Assembly (NCBI GenBank): GCA_964462145.1
Contig: CAYWYB010000163.1
Span: 1 to 11,786 of the forward strand
Source: GCA-2731375 sp964462145
Lineage (GTDB): Bacteria; Pseudomonadota; Alphaproteobacteria; GCA-2731375
Direction of reading: 5' to 3'
Length of the DNA: 11,786 nt
The first letter of the stretch is position 1. Each line of letters begins with the position of its first letter. Positions 1 to 7,344 of the stretch are shown piece after piece. Made by a program: the position numbers and the translations under genes. The notes beneath the pieces are model-generated. The model did no database searches. It was not told the DNA's origin and saw nothing but the letters and a program-made list of their open reading frames with translations.

Positions 1-40
1 ATCAATGGTACCCTGTGGGTGGCCGGGAAGGGGGTGCGGG

Positions 41-65
41 CGGCTTGGCACTTCGGCGCAAGCCG
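41..65. repeat. weak inverted repeat downstream of the Rid gene
   Basis: CGGCTTG (41-47) and CAAGCCG (59-65) can pair, with a competing TCGGC-GCAA-GCCGA stem at 53-66. There is no T-tract, so it is at most a weak terminator candidate. The remainder of 1-73 holds nothing recognisable. Confidence 0.25.
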
Positions 66-73
66 AGATAAAA

Positions 74-463
74 CTACGCTTTCGCCGCAGTCGCCTCAAT
101 CTCGATCAGCATGTCCGGCGAGGCCAAGCCGTCCACAATCAACAATGTCGATGCCGGCAGGGTGGCATCGCCAATGACCTTTTTGCGGGCCGCGCGATAG
201 TCATCGATACTGCGCGGGTCTGTCAGAAAGACAGTGAATTTGACCAAGTGCTTTTTGGCCATGCCGTTTTCCTTCAGGCAATTGAGAATGTTGCGAAAGC
301 ATTGCTCCGCCTGCTTGCGGGCTCCAGCCTGCAGCTTGCCTTTGCCGTCGATACCGACCTGACCGGCAATGACCAGCCATTCGGCACCTGCCGGCACCTT
401 TACGCTATGGGAATAGGCGCCCGCCGGTTTGGCGTTGGCCTTGGGATTTACGAATTCGTTCAT
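74..463 (-). CDS. RidA/YjgF/UK114-family protein lacking the canonical substrate Arg
   Basis: Rid-family protein (129 aa, normal for the family), expected as a cytoplasmic trimer with ligand clefts between subunits. Seen: GAYSHSV (15-21, Tyr17), VIAGQVGIDGKG (31-42), VKFTVFLTD (74-82) and IEIEATA (120-126). In RidA proper the segment reads PAR, whose Arg (Arg105 in E. coli) anchors the carboxylate of the imine/enamine substrate. Here it is PAS, Ser105, as in the Rid subgroups without imine deaminase activity. The start at 463 has AGGGAGG eight bases upstream; the open frame continues to 583 but the extra N-terminus is non-homologous. It is separated from the SDR gene by 145 bp with inverted repeats, so it may have separate control. 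In catabolic clusters Rid-like proteins often act on ring-cleavage or enamine intermediates; the role here is unknown. Confidence 0.85.
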   Translation of the reverse strand: MNEFVNPKANAKPAGAYSHSVKVPAGAEWLVIAGQVGIDGKGKLQAGARKQAEQCFRNILNCLKENGMAKKHLVKFTVFLTDPRSIDDYRAARKKVIGDATLPASTLLIVDGLASPDMLIEIEATAAKA

Positions 464-502
464 AACGATAGCCTCCCTGTTGTTTATGTCTCCGGCAACG
501 CC

Positions 503-527
503 GAGCGCATTCGAAGAAAATGCGCTC
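503..527 (-). repeat. 9-bp stem hairpin in the Rid 5' leader
   Basis: GAGCGCATT (503-511) and AATGCGCTC (519-527) form a perfect 9-bp stem with a 7-base loop. It lies 40 bases upstream of the Rid ATG. No U-tract follows on either strand, so a terminator is unlikely. A small CGGC-AAC-GCCG stem (493-503) adjoins it. Roles in mRNA stability or processing are possible. Confidence 0.5.
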
Positions 528-540
528 AGGTTCTTAAGAG

Positions 541-602
541 TAGAGCAATTGAACCAATTGCTTAAGTCGCGAAAGCGCCCCACCTAATTGAAAATTGCTC
601 TA
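541..602 (-). repeat. long-range inverted repeat between the SDR and Rid genes
   Basis: TAGAGCAATT (541-550) and AATTGCTCTA (593-602) are perfect 10-bp inverted copies at the edges of a 62-bp element. It begins directly after the SDR stop codon and encloses a second palindrome. It resembles in layout the small intergenic inverted-repeat elements found in many copies in alphaproteobacteria, but copy number cannot be judged from one window. Confidence 0.5.
544..562. promoter_or_regulatory. 8-3-8 palindrome, possible operator
   Basis: AGCAATTGAACCAATTGCT is a perfect 8-bp inverted repeat with a 3-bp spacer, lying about 80 bp upstream of the Rid start. It has the same 8-3-8 geometry as the palindrome upstream of the first gene, but a different sequence. 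Its left arm is also used by the larger inverted repeat, so it may be part of that element. Confidence 0.4.
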
Positions 603-608
603 ACTATC

Positions 609-1367
609 TTAACCCACCGTGCTGTAACCGCCACTAACAGATACGATCTGGCCAGTGATCCAACTGGCGCCTGATGAGGCAAGAAACGCGATGGTAGGCG
701 CGACATCACCCGCCTGCCCGATCCGGCCCGTGGGATAGTTGCGCACGATCTTGGACATATTGGCATCCAGCCATTCCTTGTTGCTATGGCTGGTTTCCAC
801 CAGGCCCAGGGCAACGGCGTTGACGGTGATGCCGTCGCGGCCCAATTCCTTGGCCAATGATTTGGTCAGAGACAACACGCCGCCGCGGGAAGCGGCGGTG
901 ATGGCGAGGTTCTTTTCGCCAACCCGTGCCGAATCTCCCGCGAGAGAGATAATGCGCCCTTCGCCTGACGCCGCCAGATGCGGGGCGGCGGCATGGCAAC
1001 AATGGATGACGCCATACAGGCCAACATCGATTTGGGCATGCCAATCCGCCGGCGTGGTCTCGACAAATTTCTGCGGCGTGACATAGCCCGCGTTGTTGAC
1101 CAGCACATCCAAGCGGCCAAAGTCGCCGACAATCTGTTCGATCATGGCCTTGGTCGCATCATAGTCGGTGACATCGGCGCCATAGCCCCGCGCCGTGCCG
1201 CCCGCATCATTGATCTCCGCCACCAAAGCATTCGCCGCCTCTTCCGAGCCGCGATAGTTGATCGCCACCGCCGCGCCTTCATTGGCCAGCGCCAAAACGA
1301 TTTCCCGGCCCACGTCCCGCGCCCCACCGGTGACCAACGCCACCTTGCCGTTAAGTCCCAAATCCAT
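609..1367 (-). CDS. SDR-fold protein with all four catalytic tetrad residues replaced
   Basis: Classical-length short-chain dehydrogenase fold (252 aa). The Rossmann motif is TGGARDVG (13-20, with Asp in the place of the middle Gly), NNAG is at 91-94, and the C-terminal WITGQIVSVSGGYS (236-249) is typical. Aligned by eye to FabG/BadH-like SDRs, the Asn of IxVNLxG is Gly116 (IDVGLYG), the catalytic Ser is Gly144, Tyr is Thr157 and Lys is Arg161 (AITAASRGG). No alternative Y-x3-K exists nearby. It can be expected to bind NAD(P) but not to carry out the standard reaction. It could have a different chemistry, a structural role or a ligand-sensing role. The gene follows the Mo subunit by 5 bp, and its AGGAG lies in that gene's last codons (CAG GAG TAG), so it belongs to the same transcript. 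Confidence 0.85.
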   Translation of the reverse strand: MDLGLNGKVALVTGGARDVGREIVLALANEGAAVAINYRGSEEAANALVAEINDAGGTARGYGADVTDYDATKAMIEQIVGDFGRLDVLVNNAGYVTPQKFVETTPADWHAQIDVGLYGVIHCCHAAAPHLAASGEGRIISLAGDSARVGEKNLAITAASRGGVLSLTKSLAKELGRDGITVNAVALGLVETSHSNKEWLDANMSKIVRNYPTGRIGQAGDVAPTIAFLASSGASWITGQIVSVSGGYSTVG

Positions 1368-1372
1368 TTTAT

Positions 1373-3736
1373 CTACTCCTGTTGCGCGCTGACCAGACGG
1401 AACAGACGTTCCGCCGTGGCCGGCAATTCATTAATGCCGATATCCAAGGGCGCCAAGGCATCGCTGATGGCGTTGGCGATCGCCGCCGGTGCGCCGATCG
1501 TACCGCCCTCCCCCATGCCGCGAAAGCCGCCGATATTGTTGGGCAACTCCGTCTCCAGATGGATGACTTCCATGCTTGGGATTTCCGCCGCCGTGGGAAC
1601 CACGTAATCCATCAAGCTGGCGGTCAGGATCTGTCCACTGTCATCATAGACCACCTCTTCCAGCAAGGCCGCGCCGATGCCCTGGGCAACGCCGCCGTGG
1701 ACCTGACCGTCGGCAATGAGCGGATTGATGATCCTGCCGCAGTCCTCGGCCACGCCATAGCGCAGAATTTTCACCTGATAGGTTTCCGGATCGATCTCGA
1801 CCATGGTCAGATGCGTGGCCGGCGTGGCGGTACCAAAATAGGGATCGTAGGTGCGGGTCGCTTCCAGTTCGATATCCTCGCGCACGTCCTTGGGCAGGCG
1901 GCCCATTTCGGAATACACGGCGCGGGCCAGATCGCGGAAACTCAAGCCGCGGTCCGTGCCCTTGACGAAGATCCTGCCGCCGACGGCATCGATATCGCCG
2001 GCATCCGCTTCCAGAATATGGGAGGCCGCCTTCAACACCTGCTCCCGCACCGCGCGCGCGGACATGATCGCGGCACCACCGGCCAGTACAGTTGAGCGCG
2101 AGGCATAGGTGCCGGTGCCATGGGCGACCACGGCACTGTCGCCATGGATCACGTCCACATCCTCGACCAGGACGCCCAATTCCTCGGCCACCACCTGCGC
2201 CAGGGTCGTCTCCAGGCCCTGGCCGTGGGAGGCGATGCCGAAATAGGCCGTCACGGCGCCGGAGGAATCAATGCGAATATTGGCGCTTTCCGTGCCGGTG
2301 TTGACCGGCATGCCCGGCGCCACCGCGATACGGGATCCCAGGCCGGTAAGCTCCGCATAAGATGCCAGTCCAATCCCGACCCAGCGGCCCTGGGCCCGCG
2401 CCTCGGCCTGTTGCGCGCGCAGGCCCTGGTAATCCAGGCGTTCGGTAACCGCATCGAGGCATTCCATGAAACCGGCCCGGTCCCAGACAATGCCGGATGC
2501 TGCCTTGTAGGGAAATTCCTCGGCCCGGACCATGTTGCGCCGGCGCATCTCCAACGGATCAAGGGACAGTTTCGCCGCCGCCATATCGATCAGGCGCTCC
2601 ATAACGAAGGTCGAAATGGGACGGCCGACGCCGCGATAGGCCCCCATGGGCGCCTTTGATGTGGTAACGCCGCGCACCCGGCCCCGGTAATTGGGCACCC
2701 GATAGGGCCCCGGCAGGAAAGAGACCACCTGCACCGGTTCCACCGTGGCGGTCCAGGGATAGGCGGAATAGGCACCCACGTCGCCGGTTACATCCGCGCG
2801 CAGGCCCAGAATATGGCCCTGTTCGTCGCAGGCCAGTTCAGCCTCGATATGTTCATCGAAAGCCTGATTGGTGCTCATCAGGTCTTCCATGCGGTCCGAC
2901 AGCCACTTCACGGGCCGGCCCAACAAGCGCGCCAGGACGCAAACCAGCACCTCTTCGCGGTACAGCGCCCCCTTGCCGCCAAAGCCGCCGCCCACATCGG
3001 GCGCCACCACGCGCAGACGGTTGCCGGGAATATCCAGCATCTCCACCAGGGCATCGCGGACCACGCCGGGCACCTGGGATGTGGAATGCAGGGTCAGGGC
3101 GCGGCGGCCCTGATCATAGTCCGCCAGATAGCCCCGGTTCTCCATCGCGGCCGGAGTCTTGCGGTGCATCCGGAAGCTATCGCCAACACGGATGGGCGCC
3201 GAGGCAATAGCTTCATCCACCTCGCCACGTTCGAATGTGCGCGTAAGAATGACGTTGCTGCCCACGTCTTCGTGCAGCACCGGTGCGTCCGGCTCGGCGG
3301 CGGCGACGGGATCGATCACCACGCCAAGTTCTTCGTAGCTGATGGCAATCCGCTCGACCGCATCTTCCGCCAGATGTCGGCTCTCCGCCGCCACGGCGAC
3401 AACCGGCTCGCCCACGAAGCGGGCTTTCTTGGCCGCCAGCACGGGCAACTCGGTGGCCTGATAATCCGCCATGCGCGAGGTGGCCCGTATGGGATTGAAC
3501 AGGCCATCGATATCAGCGGCGGTAAAAACCCCGAACACGCCGGGCATGGCGACGGCCTCCGCCGTCTCGATACTGGTAATGCGGGCGTGGCCGTAATCAC
3601 TGCGGGCGAATGCGATATGCAGGGTGCCGGGCAAATTGATGTCGTCGATGAAGGTGCCATGCCCGGTCAACAGGCGTGGATCTTCAACCCGCTGCACACG
3701 GGCGCCGATGATCTTTGGCCTGGCTTCAACTTCCAC
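1373..3736 (-). CDS. second Mo-hydroxylase molybdopterin-binding large subunit (CoxL-like, AYRGVGR active-site loop)
   Basis: Catalytic subunit (787 aa with the GTG start used here). Seen: IGARVQRVEDPRLLTG (10-25), FVGEPVVAVAAESRHLAEDA (107-126), DVGGGFGGK (247-255) for the Mo cofactor, PMGAYRGVGRP (363-373), HGQGLETT (504-511) and GMGEGGTIGAP (740-750) with the catalytic Glu743. The loop AYRGVGR lacks the selenium/copper-bridging Cys of true CO dehydrogenase (AYRCSFR) and is one residue from the AYRGAGR loop of the so-called form II CoxL group, whose substrates are mostly unknown. CO oxidation is therefore unlikely. The start at 3736 is favoured by GGAGG seven bases upstream and a normal N-terminus. 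The open frame to 3832 runs through the Fe-S gene. No CoxG domain is attached here, unlike the first large subunit. Candidate substrates are an aldehyde or N/O-heterocycle, by inference only. Confidence 0.85.
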   Translation of the reverse strand: MEVEARPKIIGARVQRVEDPRLLTGHGTFIDDINLPGTLHIAFARSDYGHARITSIETAEAVAMPGVFGVFTAADIDGLFNPIRATSRMADYQATELPVLAAKKARFVGEPVVAVAAESRHLAEDAVERIAISYEELGVVIDPVAAAEPDAPVLHEDVGSNVILTRTFERGEVDEAIASAPIRVGDSFRMHRKTPAAMENRGYLADYDQGRRALTLHSTSQVPGVVRDALVEMLDIPGNRLRVVAPDVGGGFGGKGALYREEVLVCVLARLLGRPVKWLSDRMEDLMSTNQAFDEHIEAELACDEQGHILGLRADVTGDVGAYSAYPWTATVEPVQVVSFLPGPYRVPNYRGRVRGVTTSKAPMGAYRGVGRPISTFVMERLIDMAAAKLSLDPLEMRRRNMVRAEEFPYKAASGIVWDRAGFMECLDAVTERLDYQGLRAQQAEARAQGRWVGIGLASYAELTGLGSRIAVAPGMPVNTGTESANIRIDSSGAVTAYFGIASHGQGLETTLAQVVAEELGVLVEDVDVIHGDSAVVAHGTGTYASRSTVLAGGAAIMSARAVREQVLKAASHILEADAGDIDAVGGRIFVKGTDRGLSFRDLARAVYSEMGRLPKDVREDIELEATRTYDPYFGTATPATHLTMVEIDPETYQVKILRYGVAEDCGRIINPLIADGQVHGGVAQGIGAALLEEVVYDDSGQILTASLMDYVVPTAAEIPSMEVIHLETELPNNIGGFRGMGEGGTIGAPAAIANAISDALAPLDIGINELPATAERLFRLVSAQQE

Positions 3737-4190
3737 CTTCAGCCTCCACCACCGATCGGATCGCCCGCACCACATGTTCATAGCCGGTGCAGCGGCAGAG
3801 ATTGCCCGATAGGCCCTCGCGGATTTCTTCATCCGTTGCCAACGGGTACTTACGCAACAGATCCACCCCGGTCATCAACATGCCCGGCGTGCAAAAGCCG
3901 CACTGCAAGGCGTGATGTTCCTGAAACGATTTCTGCAGCGGGTTCATATTGTCGACCGTGCCCAATCCTTCCACGGTCTCGATTTCGTAACCGTCCGCTT
4001 GCACTGCGAAGCACAGGCACGAACGCACGCTGTCGCCATTCAGAATAATCGTGCAGGCACCGCAAACCCCCTGCTCGCAGCCCACGTGGGTGCCGGTCAG
4101 GCCCAGTTCGTGACGCAGAAAATCAGCCAGCGACAGGCGCGGCTCTACCTCCCGCTCGTAAGTGACGCCATTGACGGTGAGCTTGATCAT
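3726..4190 (-). CDS. second Mo-hydroxylase 2x[2Fe-2S] small subunit (CoxS-like)
   Basis: Electron-transfer subunit (154 aa). Ferredoxin-type cluster ligands are C38, C43, C46 and C58 (CEQGVCGACTI). The second cluster is bound by C97 and C100 (QCGFCTPGML) and C132 and C134 (CRCTGYEHV). All eight ligands are present, and Gln96 stands at the pyranopterin-contact position. The ATG overlaps the FAD subunit stop by 4 bp, and the 3' end overlaps the Mo subunit GTG by 11 bp, so the three subunits are translationally coupled. There is no signal peptide; a cytoplasmic location is expected. The role as electron relay from the Mo site to FAD is certain by family; the substrate is unknown. Confidence 0.87.
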   Translation of the reverse strand: MIKLTVNGVTYEREVEPRLSLADFLRHELGLTGTHVGCEQGVCGACTIILNGDSVRSCLCFAVQADGYEIETVEGLGTVDNMNPLQKSFQEHHALQCGFCTPGMLMTGVDLLRKYPLATDEEIREGLSGNLCRCTGYEHVVRAIRSVVEAEGGS

Positions 4191-5002
4191 GGCGCCACCG
4201 CCCTTTCCTCTGCCGCCGCCAGGGCCCGCCGGGTCAGAACGCCCACCAGGTGACGGCGATAATCCGCCGATGCATGCAGATCATCATTCGGCGAGACGGC
4301 CTCCCGCGCCGCCGCGACCACCGCGTCCATATCCGGATACAGCGTCTCGGCCTCCCTCAGGCGCAATGGCGTATCATGGGCCCCGATCGCCACGATCCTG
4401 ACCTCGTCCCCAAGCGTGGCGCCAACCGCCGTCAAGGCAAAGTCACCGGAGCGCCGGACGAATTCCTCGAAGCCCCAGCCAGTCCCAGCGGGCAAAGCAG
4501 GCAGCTGAATTTCCATCAAGATTTCATCATCCGCCAACGCCGTATCCAAGGCACCCTGATAAAAATCCGCCGCCGCGATGGTCCGTTGCGTTGTCTTCAG
4601 CTTCGCATCCAGCAACAGCATCAGGCCCGGCAGCTCGGCTGCTGGATCACCGTGGCAGAGACTACCGCCAATAGTGCCGCGATTGCGGATCGCCAGATGG
4701 GCGACGTACTGCATGGCGGCATGCAGCACGGGAAACCGCTGTTGCACCAACGTGGAGGTTTCCAGCGAATGATGCCGGGTCAGAGCGCCGATCCGTAAAC
4801 CGCCGGCACCATCATCCTCGATGTAGTCCAGGCCAGGGATGCGGCCTATATCGACCAGCAATAACGGCGCCAATAGCCGAAAATTCAGCATCGGCACCAG
4901 GCTTTGCCCGCCGGCCAGCACCTTCGCCTCGTCATCCGCCAGGGCGGCGACGGCCTCGTCCAACGAGGTCGGCGCAAGATATTCAAAGGCCGGCGGCTTC
5001 AC
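4187..5002 (-). CDS. second Mo-hydroxylase FAD-binding medium subunit (CoxM-like)
   Basis: FAD subunit (271 aa) of the second molybdenum hydroxylase. Seen: AGGQSLVPMLNFRL (31-44) for FAD pyrophosphate binding, and the second FAD motif RNRGTIGGSLCHGDPAAELP (106-125), followed by RRSGDFALTAVGA. It is a paralogue of the FAD subunit at 7817-8635 and of equal length, but clearly diverged, so the two sets are not a recent duplication. No extra Fe-S cysteines are present. The start is GTG, 3 bp after the TAA of the crotonase gene, with only a weak purine-rich site upstream; translation may depend on coupling to the gene before it. Its stop overlaps the Fe-S gene start (ATGA). The order FAD, Fe-S, Mo is that of coxMSL and differs from the Mo, FAD, Fe-S order of the first set. 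Confidence 0.85.
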   Translation of the reverse strand: MKPPAFEYLAPTSLDEAVAALADDEAKVLAGGQSLVPMLNFRLLAPLLLVDIGRIPGLDYIEDDGAGGLRIGALTRHHSLETSTLVQQRFPVLHAAMQYVAHLAIRNRGTIGGSLCHGDPAAELPGLMLLLDAKLKTTQRTIAAADFYQGALDTALADDEILMEIQLPALPAGTGWGFEEFVRRSGDFALTAVGATLGDEVRIVAIGAHDTPLRLREAETLYPDMDAVVAAAREAVSPNDDLHASADYRRHLVGVLTRRALAAAEERAVAP

Positions 5003-5005
5003 CGC

Positions 5006-5817
5006 TTAGACGCCCCGGAAGACAGCCTTGCGCTTGCCGTGGAAGGCTTCCACGCCCTCCTTGAAATCCTCCGACATGCGCAGGCGGCCATAGGCGTTGC
5101 CTTCGATCTCGATACCGGCCTCGACCGTAGTGTTCTGCGCCGCATTCAGCACACCCTTGATGGTGCGCTGCGCCAGGGGCGAGNNNNNNNNNNCCGCTCG
5201 TGGGCCGCGCACCATCGCATCGGCTGGTGGTCGGGCGCCCTCGGCGTCGCCCTCCTAACCGGCCTCACCGTGCAGTCGGCCCCCGATACCCGGCGCGAGC
5301 GGAAGGTCATATCCTTGGTCCGCTGGATGCCGATCATGTGCAGCAGGCGGATGGAACCGCCCGAGCCTGGAATTTGCCCGATCCGCTGTTCCGGCAGTGC
5401 GAATTGCGCGGTCTCGGAACAGATGCGGAAATCGCAGGCCAGGGGCAATTCGAAACCAACGCCGAAGCTATAACCGCGGATCTGCGCCACCACGGGTTTG
5501 TGGCAACGCGCCGGCGCGGCGATGTTGTTGGCCAGCTCGGACACATGCTCCGGCGAGGCCGCCAGGAAGCCCGCGATGTTGCCCCCCGAACTGAAGTGCT
5601 TGCCCTCGGCACGCAGTACGATAACGCGGACCCGGTCGTCGTGGTCCAACTCCTCGAAGACCAGACGCAATTGGTCACGCTGGGGGATCTCGATCACGTT
5701 CAGGGGCGGGCGGTCGAGAATGATATCCGCCCGCTCCTTTTCCGGATCGATCTCCACCCGGAACCCGTCGAGATTTTCCAACAACTTGGCCCGCTGACTT
5801 TCAAAGGACGTGGACAT
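5006..5817 (-). CDS. hmfE: crotonase-family protein interrupted by assembly gap, probable 2-oxoglutaryl-CoA hydrolase
   Basis: Enoyl-CoA hydratase/isomerase superfamily protein. The first 180 codons (5278-5817) are clean: the oxyanion-hole segment KHFSSGGNIAGF (73-84), GYSFGVGFELPLACDFRI (115-132) with Glu123, and FALPEQRIGQIPGSGG (139-154) with Glu143. These two Glu match the catalytic pair of enoyl-CoA hydratases. After RRVSGA the family pattern stops. About 84 abnormal bases and 10 N follow, then the C-terminus (5006-5182, SPLAQRTIKG to KAVFRGV, TAA) resumes in another frame. The distance fits the roughly 30 missing residues of a 270-aa protein, so the break is probably an assembly fault, not a true mutation. 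The start has AGGAG upstream and lies 22 bp after the ligase. In the furoate pathway HmfE hydrolyses 2-oxoglutaryl-CoA; a hydratase acting on a ring-opened enoyl-CoA is the alternative. Confidence 0.65.
5184..5193. other. assembly gap (10 N)
   Basis: A run of ten N inside the crotonase-family gene. A fixed ten-N run commonly marks a scaffold join of unmeasured or estimated length, so the reading frame across it has no meaning. Confidence 0.97.
5194..5277. other. anomalous contig-end sequence beside the gap
   Basis: On the minus strand this stretch encodes no recognisable continuation of the crotonase fold in any frame; the other two frames meet stops. On the plus strand one frame reads as a hydrophobic, membrane-like segment (WWSGALGVALLTGLTVQSAP). 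It probably is a chimeric read end or a misjoined fragment of another gene. Confidence 0.5.
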
Positions 5818-5839
5818 TCGCTTCTAACTCCTAGTTTTC

Positions 5840-7342
5840 TTACTCTTCAATTGCATATTCGCCGTCCACCAACATGCGGCGCAGGATCTTGCCGACCGGC
5901 GATTTCGGCACCTCCCGGATAAAGACATAAGCGCGCGGCCGTTTGAAGGGGGGTAATTCAGATTCCAGGCACCAGGCATCCAGCTCTTCCTGCCCTACCC
6001 CATCGCCCAGTCCGCCTCTGCGCACGATAAAGGCCGTCACCACCTGGCCCCAGCGCGGATCGGGCAGGCCGACGACAGCAACCTCGCCCACGCCGGGATG
6101 CAGGGACAGCACGCTTTCGATCTCGACGGGCAGAATATTTTCGCCGCCAGAGATGATCATGTCATCGACCCGGCCAGTGACGAAAATATCGCCATCCTCG
6201 TCCCGATAGCCGATATCGCCCGTGTAGTACCAACCGTCATGCAGTGACTTTTCGTCGGCGTCCGGACGCTTCCAATAACCCTCGAAGCTTTCGTCGCCAT
6301 CAAGAGCGGCGATGATCTGGCCTTCTTCCGATCCATCAACAAGATCATCGGGGCCGGAGGCATCCAGATCTATGATGCGGATCTCTTGATTGAGACCGGC
6401 CTTGCCCGCCGAGCCCGGTTTGGCTGCCGCGTTTGGTTCGATGGTGAAGGTATAAATTTCCGACGAGCCGTAGTGATTGACGAACAGTTCCGGTTTGAAG
6501 GCGGCGTCCAATTCCTGCAACAGGCCATCGGTCATGGCCTGCCCGGCAAAGCCCAGCTTGCGCACTGAGGAGGTATCCGTGGCTTCGAAAAACGGCGAGG
6601 CCAGAAGATCATGATACAGCGTCGGCACCAGATAGAGATTGGTGATGCGGTGATCCATGATCAGGGTCAGCGCCTCGCGCGGGTCGTAACGGCGCTGGCA
6701 GACGAAATGGCCGTTGATCAGCACCGATGCCAGCAGCGAACGCACCCCCATGGTGTGATACAGAGGCATCACGCCTAGAGTTACCTCGCCACGGGCATAT
6801 TGGTTTTGTGCCACATGCGCCATGGCCGCCGCACGTTCAGCGCCCTGGCGGCGGGGTACGCCCTTACCGCGCCCAGTGGTGCCGGACGTGTAGAGCATGA
6901 CGGATTTATCCCGCACCGTGGCACGGGAGACCGCCGGCGCCGGCGGATGGGCCAGCAGGCTCTCCCAGTCATTGTCCACATCGATACGCTCGATATCGGT
7001 ATCGACCAGATCGGCGGTCGCGGCCTCGAACACCACCGCCTTGGCCTCGGCGTCGTTCAGGACATAGTCGAGTTCCTCGGCGCTGGCCCGCCAGTTCAAC
7101 GGCGTAATCACCAGGCCAGCGATCTGCGCCGCCATATGCAGGGTCGCGGCTTCATAACGGTTTTGCAGCACGGTGACGAAATGATCGCCCTGTTTCAGGC
7201 CGCGGGCATCCAGGCCGGCCACCGTGCGCAGAATATGGTCCTGCCAGGCCTGATAGGTCAGGATCTTTTCGCCGTCGGATATGGCCACCGCATCGGGCAT
7301 GCGCATGGCGCTGGCCAACAAGCTTCTGCCCAGATCGAACAT
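5840..7342 (-). CDS. hmfD: AMP-forming acyl-CoA ligase, probable 2-furoyl-CoA synthetase
   Basis: ANL-superfamily ligase (500 aa) that would activate a carboxylic acid to its CoA thioester through an acyl-adenylate. Seen in order: the P-loop-like YTSGTTGRGKG (151-161), PLYHTMGV (193-200), the A5 motif YGSSE (291-295), YTGD (373-376), GRVDDMIISGGENI hinge and A8 region (390-403), and the C-terminal SPVGKILRR with catalytic Lys485. Every core motif is intact. The start at 7342 is 2 bp after the Fe-S gene stop, with GGAAAGG upstream; an open extension to 7408 would overlap that gene by 64 bp and is not homologous-looking. Being sandwiched between a Mo hydroxylase and a crotonase-family hydrolase matches HmfD of the 2-furoate pathway. 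Specificity cannot be read from sequence: benzoate-like or other heteroaromatic acids remain possible. Confidence 0.8.
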   Translation of the reverse strand: MFDLGRSLLASAMRMPDAVAISDGEKILTYQAWQDHILRTVAGLDARGLKQGDHFVTVLQNRYEAATLHMAAQIAGLVITPLNWRASAEELDYVLNDAEAKAVVFEAATADLVDTDIERIDVDNDWESLLAHPPAPAVSRATVRDKSVMLYTSGTTGRGKGVPRRQGAERAAAMAHVAQNQYARGEVTLGVMPLYHTMGVRSLLASVLINGHFVCQRRYDPREALTLIMDHRITNLYLVPTLYHDLLASPFFEATDTSSVRKLGFAGQAMTDGLLQELDAAFKPELFVNHYGSSEIYTFTIEPNAAAKPGSAGKAGLNQEIRIIDLDASGPDDLVDGSEEGQIIAALDGDESFEGYWKRPDADEKSLHDGWYYTGDIGYRDEDGDIFVTGRVDDMIISGGENILPVEIESVLSLHPGVGEVAVVGLPDPRWGQVVTAFIVRRGGLGDGVGQEELDAWCLESELPPFKRPRAYVFIREVPKSPVGKILRRMLVDGEYAIEE

Positions 7343-7344
7343 TC

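Noticed and set aside
464..583. N-terminal extension of the Rid protein to 583
   Set aside because: The extension covers the hairpin-rich leader, has no family similarity, and a strong AGGGAGG supports the start at 463.
2813..4048. Long plus-strand open frame (411 codons) opposite the second large subunit and Fe-S gene
   Set aside because: It lies antisense to two genes with intact family motifs; its translation has no recognisable domain and looks like GC-rich shadow coding.
1373..5002. True aerobic CO dehydrogenase (coxMSL)
   Set aside because: Subunit order matches, but the large subunit has AYRGVGR in place of the Cys-containing AYRCSFR loop, and no coxD, coxE or coxF maturation genes are present.
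5200..5922. Plus-strand open frame across the gap and the crotonase gene
   Set aside because: It exists only because of the anomalous gap-side sequence and the reverse strand of the crotonase gene; only the 84-bp membrane-like stretch is worth noting.
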